Numbered from the stretch's first letter, positions 1-8,379 are shown. The stretch: 19,234 nt of DNA from Alphaproteobacteria bacterium UBA1908 (GCA_002337525.1 DDGG01000021.1:1-19234); one strand, 5' to 3'. The notes: a model not told the origin generated them from the letters alone. Numbers and translations: made by a program.

Positions 1-55
1 GACTGGCCTAAAAAGACCTAAATCTACATTCATTCAATGAGTTTTCCTAATCGTG

Positions 56-85
56 AAATCCCGTTCATAAGAGCGGGGTTTTTTT
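56..85 (+). terminator. Rho-independent terminator of an upstream gene
   Basis: A 7-bp GC-rich stem (60-66 with 71-77, one G-U pair) encloses the tetraloop ATAA. It is extended by A/T pairs and followed directly by seven T residues. It terminates a rightward gene lying left of the window. The first ATG after it, at 87, falls at the end of the T tract, so that ATG is not a credible start for the next gene. Confidence 0.8.
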
Positions 86-215
86 AATGTGTTGTACTCC
101 AGGGTACATATCTATTTACATCAAAGAGACCTTGCTCTTGGGGGAAGAGACTGGCAAACTATTTAATAAGAATTTTAAGTGTTGTCATCAAAATGAAATG
201 ACAGGGAGCATGACG

Positions 216-1874
216 TTGAAACATCATTTTTTAAAGTATATTTTTCTTTTTTTTATAAGTTTGGGAGCTTTTCCTCCGGGAAGTTATGCGATATCTGAAG
301 CAACTCCTTCTTTTATTAAAACCCAACCCCACTGGTTTGAAGGTGTGCGTGAAAGTTTGAAAGTGCGTTTTGATAAGGACAGGCTTTATTTTAAAACAGA
401 TGCAGATCGCCAACTTCATGATTTTTATAAACGGCGCGATTTTCAGCCTGTCTGGCTGACACGCAGTGGTTGGGGAGCTGGTGTTGAGCCTGTGATTGAA
501 ACGCTTCGAAAGGCTTCATTAGAGGGGCTTGATCCCACTGACTATGAACCTGCTATTGTTGTTTTGAAGGCGGCTCAGAAGGAGACAGACTCTCTTTTGG
601 AAGCTGAAGTTGCCTTCACAAAGGCTGTTTTGGATTACATTGATGATCTTGGGGGAGAGCGTATGAGCCCCCGAAAAATAGGAAAGTCTCTTTATATCAA
701 GCCAGACCCTGTTGATGCTGCGGCAATATTATATACAGGAATGGCTCAAGATCAAACGGGGCACTGGCTTGCTTCCCTAACGGTTCATAAACCTCAGTAT
801 CAGGCTCTTAAAAAATTGCTTGTAACTTATCGGCAAAAAGCAGTTCAGGAAAAAAATCGCCCTACTTTACCAAAAGGGCCTCTTCTCAAAAAGGGTAAGA
901 AATCTTCTCAGGTTCCAATCCTGCGACAGATCTTGAGGGCTCATGGTGACGTGTTACTTGACGGCACCTCTTCTGAATTTGATCAATCTTTGGAAGATGC
1001 TGTTAAACGTTTTCAGCAAAAAGTTACCCTGGACATGGATGGTATTGTGGGGCCTCAAACACGGCGAGCCCTTAATAAAACATCCAGGGATAAAGTCGAC
1101 CAAATTATTGCAACGATGGAGCGTTGGCGCTGGCTTCCTGAAAAGTTGGAAGATCGTCATCTTATGGTGAACATTGCTGCCTTTGACTTAAAAGGGTATG
1201 AATATGGTAAAAAGGTCCTGGATATGCCTGTTATTATTGGGCGTCAGTATCGTAAAACACCAGTTTTTACTTCCAGTATTTATAGCATTCGCTTCAATCC
1301 CTCTTGGCATGTGCCGCGCAGTATTGCCGTTAAAGATAAGTTGAAGAAAATCCGAAAGGATCCTTCATATCTGACACGGGGAGGTTATGTCTTGATGGAT
1401 ACGAGTGGTCAACAGATTAGCCCCCATAGTGTGAATTGGTCTGAAATAACATCAGGGTCTTTTAATTATCGTTTACGTCAACGTCCCGGGGCAGGCAATG
1501 CCCTTGGTAAGATTCGGTTCTCGATTAGAAGTCCTTTTAACGTTTATCTTCACTCAACACCTGACAAACATCTTTTTGAGAAAAAAGTTCGCAGTTTTAG
1601 CTCTGGTTGTATTCGGGTGGCACGTCCGGCAGAGTTAGCCTTTTTTGTTTTTAATGAACCTTCTAAATGGACCCTAAAATCGATTTCTGCAGAGATGGAA
1701 GGTAATCGGACTCGTAATGTAAAGCTTGATCAACCAGTTCCTGTCTACATATCCTACTTTACAGTTTGGGTCGATGAAGAGGGGCAAGCCCATTTTATGG
1801 ATGATATTTATGACCAGGATGCTGCAATACTAAAGGCGATTAAAGATCGCCATCATAGAGCGCGTTTATCATAA
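216..1874 (+). CDS. L,D-transpeptidase, YcbB/YkuD family, periplasmic
   Basis: Predicted to form 3-3 (meso-DAP to meso-DAP) peptidoglycan cross-links or to attach proteins to peptidoglycan in the periplasm. The order is signal peptide (basic KHH, then a hydrophobic run ending GSYA), an N-terminal scaffold region of the YcbB type, a PG_binding_1 domain (about residues 232-287, with DGIVGPQT) and a YkuD catalytic domain (about 314-495). The catalytic signature is visible: H446 in YLHSTP and C465 in SSGCIRV. The frame is open from 87, but that ATG sits in a terminator. I prefer the TTG at 216 because AGGGAG lies 7 nt upstream and the product starts directly with a signal peptide. ATG at 210 (only 1 nt from AGGGAG) and ATG at 198 (no Shine-Dalgarno) are alternatives. 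About 552 residues, normal for LdtD-like enzymes. The gene 13 nt downstream is probably co-transcribed. The family call is firm; the exact start is not. Confidence 0.9.
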   Translation: MKHHFLKYIFLFFISLGAFPPGSYAISEATPSFIKTQPHWFEGVRESLKVRFDKDRLYFKTDADRQLHDFYKRRDFQPVWLTRSGWGAGVEPVIETLRKASLEGLDPTDYEPAIVVLKAAQKETDSLLEAEVAFTKAVLDYIDDLGGERMSPRKIGKSLYIKPDPVDAAAILYTGMAQDQTGHWLASLTVHKPQYQALKKLLVTYRQKAVQEKNRPTLPKGPLLKKGKKSSQVPILRQILRAHGDVLLDGTSSEFDQSLEDAVKRFQQKVTLDMDGIVGPQTRRALNKTSRDKVDQIIATMERWRWLPEKLEDRHLMVNIAAFDLKGYEYGKKVLDMPVIIGRQYRKTPVFTSSIYSIRFNPSWHVPRSIAVKDKLKKIRKDPSYLTRGGYVLMDTSGQQISPHSVNWSEITSGSFNYRLRQRPGAGNALGKIRFSIRSPFNVYLHSTPDKHLFEKKVRSFSSGCIRVARPAELAFFVFNEPSKWTLKSISAEMEGNRTRNVKLDQPVPVYISYFTVWVDEEGQAHFMDDIYDQDAAILKAIKDRHHRARLS

Positions 1875-1887
1875 AGGAGAAAAATCT

Positions 1888-2310
1888 GTGGATCATCAGG
1901 ACTTTTCCAGAGAGAAACTGGAAACTTTAAATCCTCTTTTGAAAAAGATGAGAGAAAGAAGTGAAAAAGCCAAAGAAGCGCTAAAAGATCATGAGGACCC
2001 AAAAAAGCTTAGGAAAGCTCAAGAGGATGTGCAAAAAGCTTATGATCTGCTTGTGCTGCCAAAAGAGGCGTTTCAATCAGCACACCCAAGCATCGCAGTT
2101 CGGTATCTTACCTCTCTTGAAAAACTTAAGGGAGATCGGGATTCATTTTGTGCCGCTGAAACGTGTCGGAAAGCCGCTTCTCCTCTAAAGCAGTTTCAGG
2201 GAAAAAGCAAAATGACGCTAGGCCTTTTAAAGGCCTTGTCAGCAGAAATTGATACAGACCTTTTCCACCAGCTCACAAATTATAATTTTTCTAAACCTGG
2301 GAAGTTATAG
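1888..2310 (+). CDS. Small charged helical protein of unknown function
   Basis: A 140-residue cytoplasmic-looking protein with no signal peptide or membrane segment. The first half (about residues 8-55) is dominated by K, E, R and D with heptad-like leucines and probably forms helices or a short coiled coil. The second half is more mixed and contains two cysteines in FCAAETC. The start is GTG at 1888, supported by AAAGGAG about 8 nt upstream. It follows the L,D-transpeptidase stop by 13 nt, so it is likely translated from the same mRNA and may act in envelope biology, but that is guilt by position only. I do not recognise the family. It converges with the next gene, 30 nt away, with no clear terminator hairpin between them. 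Confidence 0.65.
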   Translation: MDHQDFSREKLETLNPLLKKMRERSEKAKEALKDHEDPKKLRKAQEDVQKAYDLLVLPKEAFQSAHPSIAVRYLTSLEKLKGDRDSFCAAETCRKAASPLKQFQGKSKMTLGLLKALSAEIDTDLFHQLTNYNFSKPGKL

Positions 2311-2340
2311 GATATAAAGACTTTGGTGCTTTGTGGTCTC

Positions 2341-3441
2341 TCAATTTGCGAGAACTATCAAGAAACCGAGATATTCTTCCTTGAAATTAAAAAATTGACC
2401 ATCCCGTGATTTACCATTTTTATATTCCATTAGAAGTTGTAGTTTTCTATTGGCCCAAACAGGGTTCTCAACCTGTAATCCTGCGGCAACCGTTAAGGTG
2501 GGATGATACTTGACCTGTTGCCAGTGATGAAGATGTAAACCTGCTATAAGACGTGTTGAATCATCAAAAAAGGTGAAGGGGGTTTTATAATCAATACCAT
2601 ATTCAATAGTAAGAGGCTGAATGGAAGACGGGTCACGGTGAATCATGTACCCTATACCAAAATAAGGTCGCGTGTTTTTGAATTTATAAGCTGTTAGCCA
2701 ACGTAAAGTTTCATAACTTAGATTTATTCTCTTGTTAATCAGGGATTGTTTATTGATTAAGAGTTCATCACCAATATGGGAGCTTAAATGAGACAGCTGT
2801 AAGAAATGTTGCCAGTGATGCCAAAGTTCAACAGAAAGACCAATACCGACAAAATAGTCAGAATTTATAAGAAGAGTTGGTGTATGAGAAATATTCATAA
2901 GCCCAAACAAACCGGCTTGAATTCCTAGCTCGAGTGTATAATTTTCTTTTCTATAAAGGTAAAGAGGAAGGTTCTCGCCAAAAGCAAAAGAAAAAATATT
3001 AGCACCATATTTTTTATTTCTGTGTACTTGGTATCCTACTCTAAACTTTGGCCACCTTGGGTCAGCAATTGGGGAAGTATATAACGCACTCTGGGGTAAA
3101 TACTGTGACTTGGGTAACTCTTTTGTCGCGGTATTTTGGATTAAAGGTTTTACCTCCTGTTTCTGTCCTTGAAAACCATAGCTTATAAGAACGTTTTTGA
3201 TGTGCTTGTTTTGCTGAATTCTCTTTTTTATTTGCTCCTCTTCATCAAAGGATAAAGCTTGTCCCGTAATTGTGATATAGAGAGTGTTTTTGATGACTTT
3301 AAGGTCAACATTTTGCGAGACAAGGGTGTCATCAAGAACACATTGAGCATACCCTTTTAAATAATCTTCTGTCTGGGGGAAGCCCACTGTAGGAAAAAAG
3401 CAAATCCAAACCAGTATAACAACACAGTAAAGCTTCTTCAT
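2341..3441 (-). CDS. Outer-membrane beta-barrel protein, DUF1207-like, with BON-like N-terminal region
   Basis: 366 residues starting with a clear signal peptide (MKK, hydrophobic stretch, cleavage around residue 22). Residues about 38-92 (LKVIKNTLYITITGQA through EEQIKKRIQQ to KNVLISYGF) have the beta-alpha-beta rhythm and central glycine of a BON domain. From about residue 125 (IADPRWPKFRVGYQ) the protein alternates aromatic and polar residues in short strands, as in an outer-membrane barrel. The IADPRWP opening matches my memory of DUF1207 proteins from intracellular bacteria. The function of that family is unknown. The C-terminus (LGFLIVLAN) lacks the classical terminal aromatic residue. 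It lies downstream of trxB on the same strand with a 104-nt gap containing a hairpin, so it may have its own promoter. DUF1207 assignment is from memory of motifs; barrel character is inferred. Confidence 0.65.
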   Translation of the reverse strand: MKKLYCVVILVWICFFPTVGFPQTEDYLKGYAQCVLDDTLVSQNVDLKVIKNTLYITITGQALSFDEEEQIKKRIQQNKHIKNVLISYGFQGQKQEVKPLIQNTATKELPKSQYLPQSALYTSPIADPRWPKFRVGYQVHRNKKYGANIFSFAFGENLPLYLYRKENYTLELGIQAGLFGLMNISHTPTLLINSDYFVGIGLSVELWHHWQHFLQLSHLSSHIGDELLINKQSLINKRINLSYETLRWLTAYKFKNTRPYFGIGYMIHRDPSSIQPLTIEYGIDYKTPFTFFDDSTRLIAGLHLHHWQQVKYHPTLTVAAGLQVENPVWANRKLQLLMEYKNGKSRDGQFFNFKEEYLGFLIVLAN

Positions 3442-3470
3442 ATTTTGACCAATCTAATGAAAGTTAAAGC

Positions 3471-3488
3471 AGGGGCAGGACAGCCCCT
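3471..3488 (-). terminator. GC hairpin between trxB and the DUF1207-like gene
   Basis: AGGGGC and GCCCCT form a 6-bp stem with a 6-nt loop, placed about 55 nt past the trxB stop on the minus strand. The tract after it is only weakly T-rich in either direction, so it may be a weak terminator, an mRNA 3' stabiliser or a leader structure of the next gene. Confidence 0.35.
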
Positions 3489-3545
3489 TGTTATGTCAGA
3501 ATCATAGATCACCCTTTTGTCGAAAATTCCGCCAAAACTTCTAGT

Positions 3546-4472
3546 CTACAGAAATTTCTCTGCTTCCAATGCTGCCATACAACCTTGTCCTGCTGCTGTG
3601 ACAGCCTGGCGATAAACCTTGTCCTGAACATCCCCTGCTGCAAAGACACCATCAACACTTGTCCTGGTGTCTGAAGAACAAACAATGTACCCTTCAGGGT
3701 CGAGCTCCAGCTGGTTTTTAAAGATTTGTGTGGCGGGGTCGTGACCAATGGCAATGAAAAGACCGTCGATGTCCAGATGGGTTTCACTGCCATCAAGGGT
3801 ATTTTTGAACCGAGCACCCGTTACAGCTTTTGGGTGGTCCTGACCTATAACCTCGTCAAGAACATGATTCCATAAAACAGTGATTTTTGGATGAGCTAAA
3901 AGACGGTCCTGTAACATTTTTTCTGCACGCAAGCTGTCCCGGCGGTGAACTAGAGTCACATGACTTGCGTGGTTTGTCAGATAAATTGCCTCTTCAACGG
4001 CTGTGTTCCCCCCTCCAATGACAGCAACAGGTTTATTTTTAAAGAAAAAACCATCACAGGTTGCACATCCAGAGACACCAAACCCTCGAAAAGCTGTTTC
4101 GCTTTCAAGGCCTAACCACCTTGCCTGGGCTCCTGTCGAGATAATGACTGTTTCTGCGATGAAAACGTCGCCAGACTGGGCTGTGCAAACAAAAGGGCGT
4201 TGAGAAAAGTCAACTTTTTCGATGTAGTCATACACAACTTTTGTGCCGACATTTTCTGTTTGTGCTCGCATTTGTTCCATGAGCCAGGGCCCTTGAATTA
4301 CATCCGCAAACCCGGGATAGTTTTCAACGTCAGTTGTAATAGTCAACTGTCCCCCTGGTTGCATTCCTGTAACCAAAACAGGTTCCAGATTGGCTCTTGC
4401 GGCATAAATTGCTGCTGTATATCCTGCTGGGCCAGATCCAATAATAAGAACTTTTGTAAGATGTTCTGCCAT
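3546..4472 (-). CDS. trxB: Thioredoxin reductase (NADPH)
   Basis: FAD- and NADPH-dependent reduction of thioredoxin in the cytoplasm. The 308-residue length is typical of the low-molecular-weight bacterial enzyme. Visible motifs in order: FAD-binding GSGPAG at residues 12-17, redox-active CATC with C136 and C139, NADPH-binding GGGNTA at 153-158, and the C-terminal FAD motif AAGDVQDK followed by the AVTAAGQG helix. Start ATG at 4472 has AGGAAA upstream. It is the third gene of a probable leftward redox operon, after a TlpA-like thioredoxin and a 634-residue unknown protein, with a 77-nt gap to the latter. Reducing power made here would supply cytoplasmic thioredoxin. Direct supply to the neighbouring periplasmic TlpA-like protein would need a DsbD/CcdA-type transmembrane shuttle, which is not in this window. 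Confidence 0.96.
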   Translation of the reverse strand: MAEHLTKVLIIGSGPAGYTAAIYAARANLEPVLVTGMQPGGQLTITTDVENYPGFADVIQGPWLMEQMRAQTENVGTKVVYDYIEKVDFSQRPFVCTAQSGDVFIAETVIISTGAQARWLGLESETAFRGFGVSGCATCDGFFFKNKPVAVIGGGNTAVEEAIYLTNHASHVTLVHRRDSLRAEKMLQDRLLAHPKITVLWNHVLDEVIGQDHPKAVTGARFKNTLDGSETHLDIDGLFIAIGHDPATQIFKNQLELDPEGYIVCSSDTRTSVDGVFAAGDVQDKVYRQAVTAAGQGCMAALEAEKFL

Positions 4473-4549
4473 TTGTTAAATTTCCTATACTTTTGTATTT
4501 TTCAAAGAACCATATCTGATTTTGAAGACCCTTACTTTAAAAGACTTTT

Positions 4550-6454
4550 CTAAAACCCAAACATATGGTCCAGGCTAAATCGACCTTTTTCATCAATAAC
4601 GCCATGATATCCAAATAAACGACATGTTGTATCACGTATAATGACGTAATGACCTGGACCTGCTTCTTGAATATGTTGTGAGGAAAAAATATGGCTCACG
4701 CGCCAGAAACGGGATCCTCCACATGGAATTTCAAGCCGTTTTTTCTCGATTATCTGGCCATCACTGCTATAAAGGGAAAGGTCTGTTGAAGACGTTTTAT
4801 GCCATGTTGTTGATGCAGGATAGATAAGGTGACAGATTGTGTCGGTCCCTTTAATTCCTGAGCTCAGGAAAAGACGTGTTGTCAAACCGGGTGGTCTGCC
4901 ACGATAGGAAAAAGGCTGGTCTTTATAAGCCAACGCTGTATTAAACATATGAGCGCCAAAAATTGTTTCGGCCTGATGGTCTTTGTTTTCATAACGAAAT
5001 AAACCATGTAGCCACCCATTAGCCTCATCACCCGCTTCAAAATCATAAACCATTTCCATATGACCATAGTGTGCATTGGTCATAACTGTTGATTTTTCCA
5101 AAACTTTATTCACGATTAATGCAGGGCAATCTTCACGTTTTAAAAGCCCAAATCGATGCTCTGCAATTTCTTGGCCTTCACTGTCATAAACAAGCAAAGC
5201 AATTGGCATGGTGATTTCATCTCGAGCCATAGGTGTTGGCAGTGCTTCACTTTGCCATTCTTGCCAGGGAAGAATAGGGGCAGGTAATATAAAGCCTTTA
5301 CCAAAATAAGGAGATAAACTTTTTAAAAGAGGATCCGGCTTTAAATCTGTTCGTTCAACATTTGCATGGGCAATGCGTCGTTTATTCCCGCGAACAACCT
5401 CGTAACGAGGTCGAACGAAATGTTTGCCGGCAAAAACTTCAATCTGTTGCGGCCAGTGAAGAGTTGGTAATAGCGCACTTACATCAAGAGGATAGCTTCC
5501 AAAAGGAGGGATTTTTTCTTCCAGAAAAACGCGTTCTGAATCTCGACCCATTGGATTTAAGCCAACAGCTCCCGGGGGAATGGGACAGGGATGACTATTT
5601 TGAACCCATAAAATAATTTGTTCATCTTTACGGGGTGCTGGCAGGCCTGCATAGTAATCCGCGGGCCAGGCATTGGCGTCGTGGGTACAGGAAAGTGTTT
5701 CGCCGTCATCGCTATAGGTGTCCAGAGCGTATTTAACGACATCATGTCCCGCTGACCCAATAATATGTATAAAAAGCTGACCACAAAAATCTGGTAAGTT
5801 AAAGCGCTTTTTAACGTCCTGGCTATCAACAATAAAGGACCCCCCGGCTGTGTCGAGGTTTTCCTGCCATGTTGCCAGGACCTGTCCGTTTTCATCTAGC
5901 AAATTGAGCCAGGCCCGGGCGGGTTTGCCACTATAACTTGTCCAGTAATTGGCGGTAAAAAGACGTGTATGGAGACCCTTTTGGTCTCGAAAAAAAGCAA
6001 AATTTGTCGCAAAGTTTAAAGGAGATAGATAGTCCTTTGGAGAGGTCAGAAAGTCTTCGGGGATTCTAAGATCATCAAAAGAATAAACCTGACAAGTATC
6101 TGGTAGAAGATGGCCAATTTGAGAGAGGTGAGTCTCGGACATGAAATCGGCAATAAAAAGAGTTTCTGGATTATTGCTCTGGATTTCTGTGATAGGTTGT
6201 GCTTTAAGCTTGCCAAAAGATTTTTGGAAGTCCTCATATCTTTGAACATAATATCCATCTGACTTGACTCCCGTTAAATCATAAAGCTCTGAGAGAGGAA
6301 GAAGCCAGTCATAAGGATCATAAAAGAGAACAGCTTCTTTGTTTTGGAGATTTTCAAGAAGCGTCTTCATTTTTTCAGCTGCCAGAGGGTGCCCCAGAGC
6401 TTTGAAGAAGCTGCTTCCCCCCCTGGTGTTACTGAAGGTATTGATATTAAGCAT
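4550..6454 (-). CDS. Large conserved-looking protein of unknown function
   Basis: 634 residues with no signal peptide, no obvious membrane helix and no catalytic motif that I recognise. It is rich in aromatic residues and histidine (for example TANYWTSY, NAHYGHMEMVYDFEAGDE, GYHGVIDEKGRFSLDHMFGF), with repeated short strand-like segments suggesting an all-beta multidomain fold. Cysteines are scattered, not paired. The start ATG at 6454 has AAGGA 6 nt upstream. It sits 29 nt after the TlpA-like gene and 77 nt before trxB, on the same strand, so co-transcription is likely. I have the impression that similar uncharacterised proteins occur in other alphaproteobacteria, but cannot name a domain. 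Full-length, with base composition like its neighbours and no sign of decay. Confidence 0.85.
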   Translation of the reverse strand: MLNINTFSNTRGGSSFFKALGHPLAAEKMKTLLENLQNKEAVLFYDPYDWLLPLSELYDLTGVKSDGYYVQRYEDFQKSFGKLKAQPITEIQSNNPETLFIADFMSETHLSQIGHLLPDTCQVYSFDDLRIPEDFLTSPKDYLSPLNFATNFAFFRDQKGLHTRLFTANYWTSYSGKPARAWLNLLDENGQVLATWQENLDTAGGSFIVDSQDVKKRFNLPDFCGQLFIHIIGSAGHDVVKYALDTYSDDGETLSCTHDANAWPADYYAGLPAPRKDEQIILWVQNSHPCPIPPGAVGLNPMGRDSERVFLEEKIPPFGSYPLDVSALLPTLHWPQQIEVFAGKHFVRPRYEVVRGNKRRIAHANVERTDLKPDPLLKSLSPYFGKGFILPAPILPWQEWQSEALPTPMARDEITMPIALLVYDSEGQEIAEHRFGLLKREDCPALIVNKVLEKSTVMTNAHYGHMEMVYDFEAGDEANGWLHGLFRYENKDHQAETIFGAHMFNTALAYKDQPFSYRGRPPGLTTRLFLSSGIKGTDTICHLIYPASTTWHKTSSTDLSLYSSDGQIIEKKRLEIPCGGSRFWRVSHIFSSQHIQEAGPGHYVIIRDTTCRLFGYHGVIDEKGRFSLDHMFGF

Positions 6455-6483
6455 TTTTATTCCTTATTCTGTCTCTCTATCGA

Positions 6484-7065
6484 CTATCGGTTGAAGAGTG
6501 TTTTTTTAAGGCGTTGCCACCAGGAAAGAGGTTGAGGCGTTCGGCCTTCAATATAAGCCTGAATCAAATCCTGAACCTCATGATGGTCCCATATTGTTGC
6601 TCCACGAAGACGGCCGACAACACGTCCTTCTCTATCAAGAATAACAGTTGTTGGAAGACCTCTGATTTCAAGTAGCTTTGTCCCTTCTTCCGAATCGTCA
6701 AACAAGAGAGGCATAATTTGTGTTGTGGTTTCAGGAATAAGTTTTTGAGCAGTTTTCTTTGTGCGATCTTTATCTTTACTAATGGCCAAAACAACAAACT
6801 CTTCATTTGGAAAAGTTTCTGCCAAACTTTTTAGGGAAGGAAGTTCAGATACACAAGGTGGACACCACGATGCCCAAAAATTAATTAAGACAATTCGTCC
6901 CCTGAAATCACTAATACGATGTTTTTTTCCTTCAAAGTCAATCACACTGAAATCAATAGGATTTTCGGGTTTCAGGGTTTGATACCGTGTCAGTTGTGCA
7001 AGGCCCTCATTAGTGGCAAAACAAAGAAAACAAAACAGAAAGAGGAGTCGTTTTGCATAGGTCAT
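6484..7065 (-). CDS. TlpA/ResA-type periplasmic thioredoxin-like protein
   Basis: Thiol-disulfide oxidoreductase of the AhpC/TSA-Redoxin superfamily, expected to work as a reductant in the periplasm, for example in cytochrome maturation. 193 residues: N-terminal signal peptide or anchor (KRLLFLFCFLCF), a segment like IDFEGKKHRISDFRGR typical of TlpA, then FWASWCPPC with C68 and C71 as the active site, and GLPTTVILDREGRV containing the cis-proline of the fold. It is the first gene of the leftward series tlpA-like, unknown 634-residue gene, trxB. The start ATG at 7065 has GGAG 8 nt upstream. The intergenic region to the divergent lipoprotein gene is 124 bp. TlpA versus ResA versus CcmG cannot be separated from sequence alone. 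Confidence 0.92.
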   Translation of the reverse strand: MTYAKRLLFLFCFLCFATNEGLAQLTRYQTLKPENPIDFSVIDFEGKKHRISDFRGRIVLINFWASWCPPCVSELPSLKSLAETFPNEEFVVLAISKDKDRTKKTAQKLIPETTTQIMPLLFDDSEEGTKLLEIRGLPTTVILDREGRVVGRLRGATIWDHHEVQDLIQAYIEGRTPQPLSWWQRLKKTLFNR

Positions 7066-7132
7066 AGAAGATCTCCAGTCATTATGGTAAGCACTACCTT
7101 TACATAATTTATCGTAAAAAGAACCTTATTTT

Positions 7133-7161
7133 TTGTCATAGTATGATAAATCAGCTATAAG
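7133..7161 (+). promoter_or_regulatory. Sigma-70-type promoter of the lipoprotein gene
   Basis: TTGTCA (7133-7138) and TATAAG (7156-7161) are separated by exactly 17 bp. The predicted transcript begins near 7168, giving a short leader to the ATG at 7190. Confidence 0.65.
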
Positions 7162-7189
7162 TTTTTAAAACGACTTTAAAAGGAATTCA

Positions 7190-7402
7190 ATGGGTCTGAT
7201 GAGGAAAAAAGTAATTTACAGGATTTTGACTCTTTCGTGTGTTTGTTTTCTTGGGGCTTGCGGCAAGAAGGGCGGGCCTACTGTCCCTGAAAATCAGGAA
7301 GATTTTTATCCGGTGATTTATCCTCCTGTTGAAGCAGTTGATCAGGATAATTCTAATCAAACCGGATTATTTCCCCATAAGGAACAACAGGATATGAAAT
7401 AA
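7190..7402 (+). CDS. Small lipoprotein, LptM (YifL)-like
   Basis: A 70-residue lipoprotein: basic n-region (RKK), hydrophobic core, and lipobox LGAC with C24 as the lipidated cysteine. The mature protein begins CGKKGGPTVPE, matching the CGxKGPLxxP pattern of LptM/YifL, which in E. coli assists disulfide maturation of the LPS translocon LptD. The rest is short, proline-rich and presumably disordered. The start ATG at 7190 has AAAAGGA 5 nt upstream, and a promoter with 17-bp spacing precedes it. In many proteobacteria this gene lies upstream of lysA. Here it stands alone, ending in a small terminator before tRNA-Phe. The function is inferred from the motif; the lipoprotein nature is secure. Confidence 0.8.
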   Translation: MGLMRKKVIYRILTLSCVCFLGACGKKGGPTVPENQEDFYPVIYPPVEAVDQDNSNQTGLFPHKEQQDMK

Positions 7403-7418
7403 GCCATCAGGCTTTTTT
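7401..7418 (+). terminator. Short intrinsic terminator after the lipoprotein gene
   Basis: AAGCC and GGCTT form a 5-bp stem around ATCA, overlapping the TAA stop codon and running into a six-T tract (7413-7418). The stem is short, so efficiency may be modest, but a separate promoter follows for the tRNA. Confidence 0.5.
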
Positions 7419-7483
7419 GTGCGTGATTCGGTTTAGAAAACAGAAGAATTTTCACTTTAAAGTGGATTTTTTAAAAGACGGGC

Positions 7484-7512
7484 TAGACAGCCTGTTCTCT
7501 TTCGGGTAAATA
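7484..7512 (+). promoter_or_regulatory. Promoter of tRNA-Phe
   Basis: TAGACA (7484-7489) and TAAATA (7507-7512) have a 17-bp spacer. The predicted start lies a few bases before the mature 5' end of the tRNA at 7523. Confidence 0.6.
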
Positions 7513-7522
7513 GTGGTGTCAT

Positions 7523-7598
<76 letters not shown>

Positions 7599-7626
7599 TT
7601 CACTTCTTTTGATTGTTTAAGTTTCT

Positions 7627-8379
7627 CTAGGAAAAAGTGTCTTTCATGTGACGGCGTAAGGTGAAAACCTCGAGATCACCAAGCCCAGATTCTTCTGGTC
7701 TTTTTATTTGATTTAAAAAGGGATTAAAACGCTTTTCAAACTTCAGGGTTGATGGGACGGTCGATTGTGACATATGCCTCAATTTTTTAAGGCGCTGCTC
7801 TTCTTTCTGTAGAGCCGTGTCTTCAGGAAATAAGTGTTTTGCGAAGGCAAGATTATCCAGAGTGTATTCATGCCCACAATAAATGCGTGTGCTGTCAGGG
7901 AGCTTCTGTATTTTCTGAAGAGATGTCCACATTTGTTTTGGGGTGCCTTCAAAAAGCCGTCCACAACCCAAAGAAAAAAGGGTGTCTCCTGTAAAGAGGG
8001 CTCTAGAATCCTGAAAATAATAGGCAATATGTCCCAGTGTGTGTCCGGGAACAAAAATGATCAAGGCTTCTGATTGGCCAATTTTAAAAACAGATTCGTC
8101 TTTAAGAGGCTTTTGAAGACCGGGCAAGCGATGTTGATCTTTTTCGAAACCAGCAACAGTAGCCCCTGTCTTTTGCGCTAAAAGAAGGTTCCCGCCGGTG
8201 TGATCATGGTGGTGATGGGTATTAAGAATATAGTTAAGAGACTTGTTATGATCTTTTAGAAAAGTCAGAACTCCTGTTGCTTCAGAAGGATCAATAATTG
8301 CCGTCACTCCTGTTGCCAGGTCCTCAAGGAAGTAGGCATAATTATCTGTGAGAAGAGGAATAGGGGTTATGTCAAGCAT
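7627..8379 (-). CDS. gloB: Hydroxyacylglutathione hydrolase (glyoxalase II)
   Basis: Hydrolyses S-D-lactoylglutathione to D-lactate and glutathione, the second step of methylglyoxal detoxification. 250 residues, normal for the family. The metallo-beta-lactamase fold motifs are all present: THHHHDHTGG for the dinuclear metal site, GHTLGHIAYY, the bridging aspartate in FTGDTLF, SLGCGRLFEGT, and the substrate/metal motif YCGHEYT. The C-terminal HAGH-type region carries the basic residues (KFEKRFNPFL) that contact glutathione. The start ATG at 8379 has AAAGGA 7 nt upstream. It lies 48 nt downstream of tadC on the same strand and may be read from the same transcript, although no functional link to the pilus genes is known. 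Confidence 0.95.
   Translation of the reverse strand: MLDITPIPLLTDNYAYFLEDLATGVTAIIDPSEATGVLTFLKDHNKSLNYILNTHHHHDHTGGNLLLAQKTGATVAGFEKDQHRLPGLQKPLKDESVFKIGQSEALIIFVPGHTLGHIAYYFQDSRALFTGDTLFSLGCGRLFEGTPKQMWTSLQKIQKLPDSTRIYCGHEYTLDNLAFAKHLFPEDTALQKEEQRLKKLRHMSQSTVPSTLKFEKRFNPFLNQIKRPEESGLGDLEVFTLRRHMKDTFS

Noticed and set aside
93..108. Inverted repeat TGTAC-N6-GTACA as an operator, with TTGTAC as a -35
   Set aside because: No acceptable -10 at the right spacing; a short dyad alone in AT-rich DNA is weak evidence.
87..215. Long N-terminal extension of the L,D-transpeptidase frame starting at ATG 87
   Set aside because: ATG 87 lies at the end of a terminator T tract without a ribosome-binding site, and the extension places 40 residues before an obvious signal peptide.
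3509..3817. 102-residue minus-strand frame
   Set aside because: Alternative frame inside trxB, which has the complete family motifs.
4200..4553. 117-residue plus-strand frame
   Set aside because: It lies almost wholly antisense to trxB and has no ribosome-binding site or recognisable motif.
5557..5895. 112-residue minus-strand frame
   Set aside because: Shadow within the 634-residue gene; repetitive P/T/L composition typical of out-of-frame reading.
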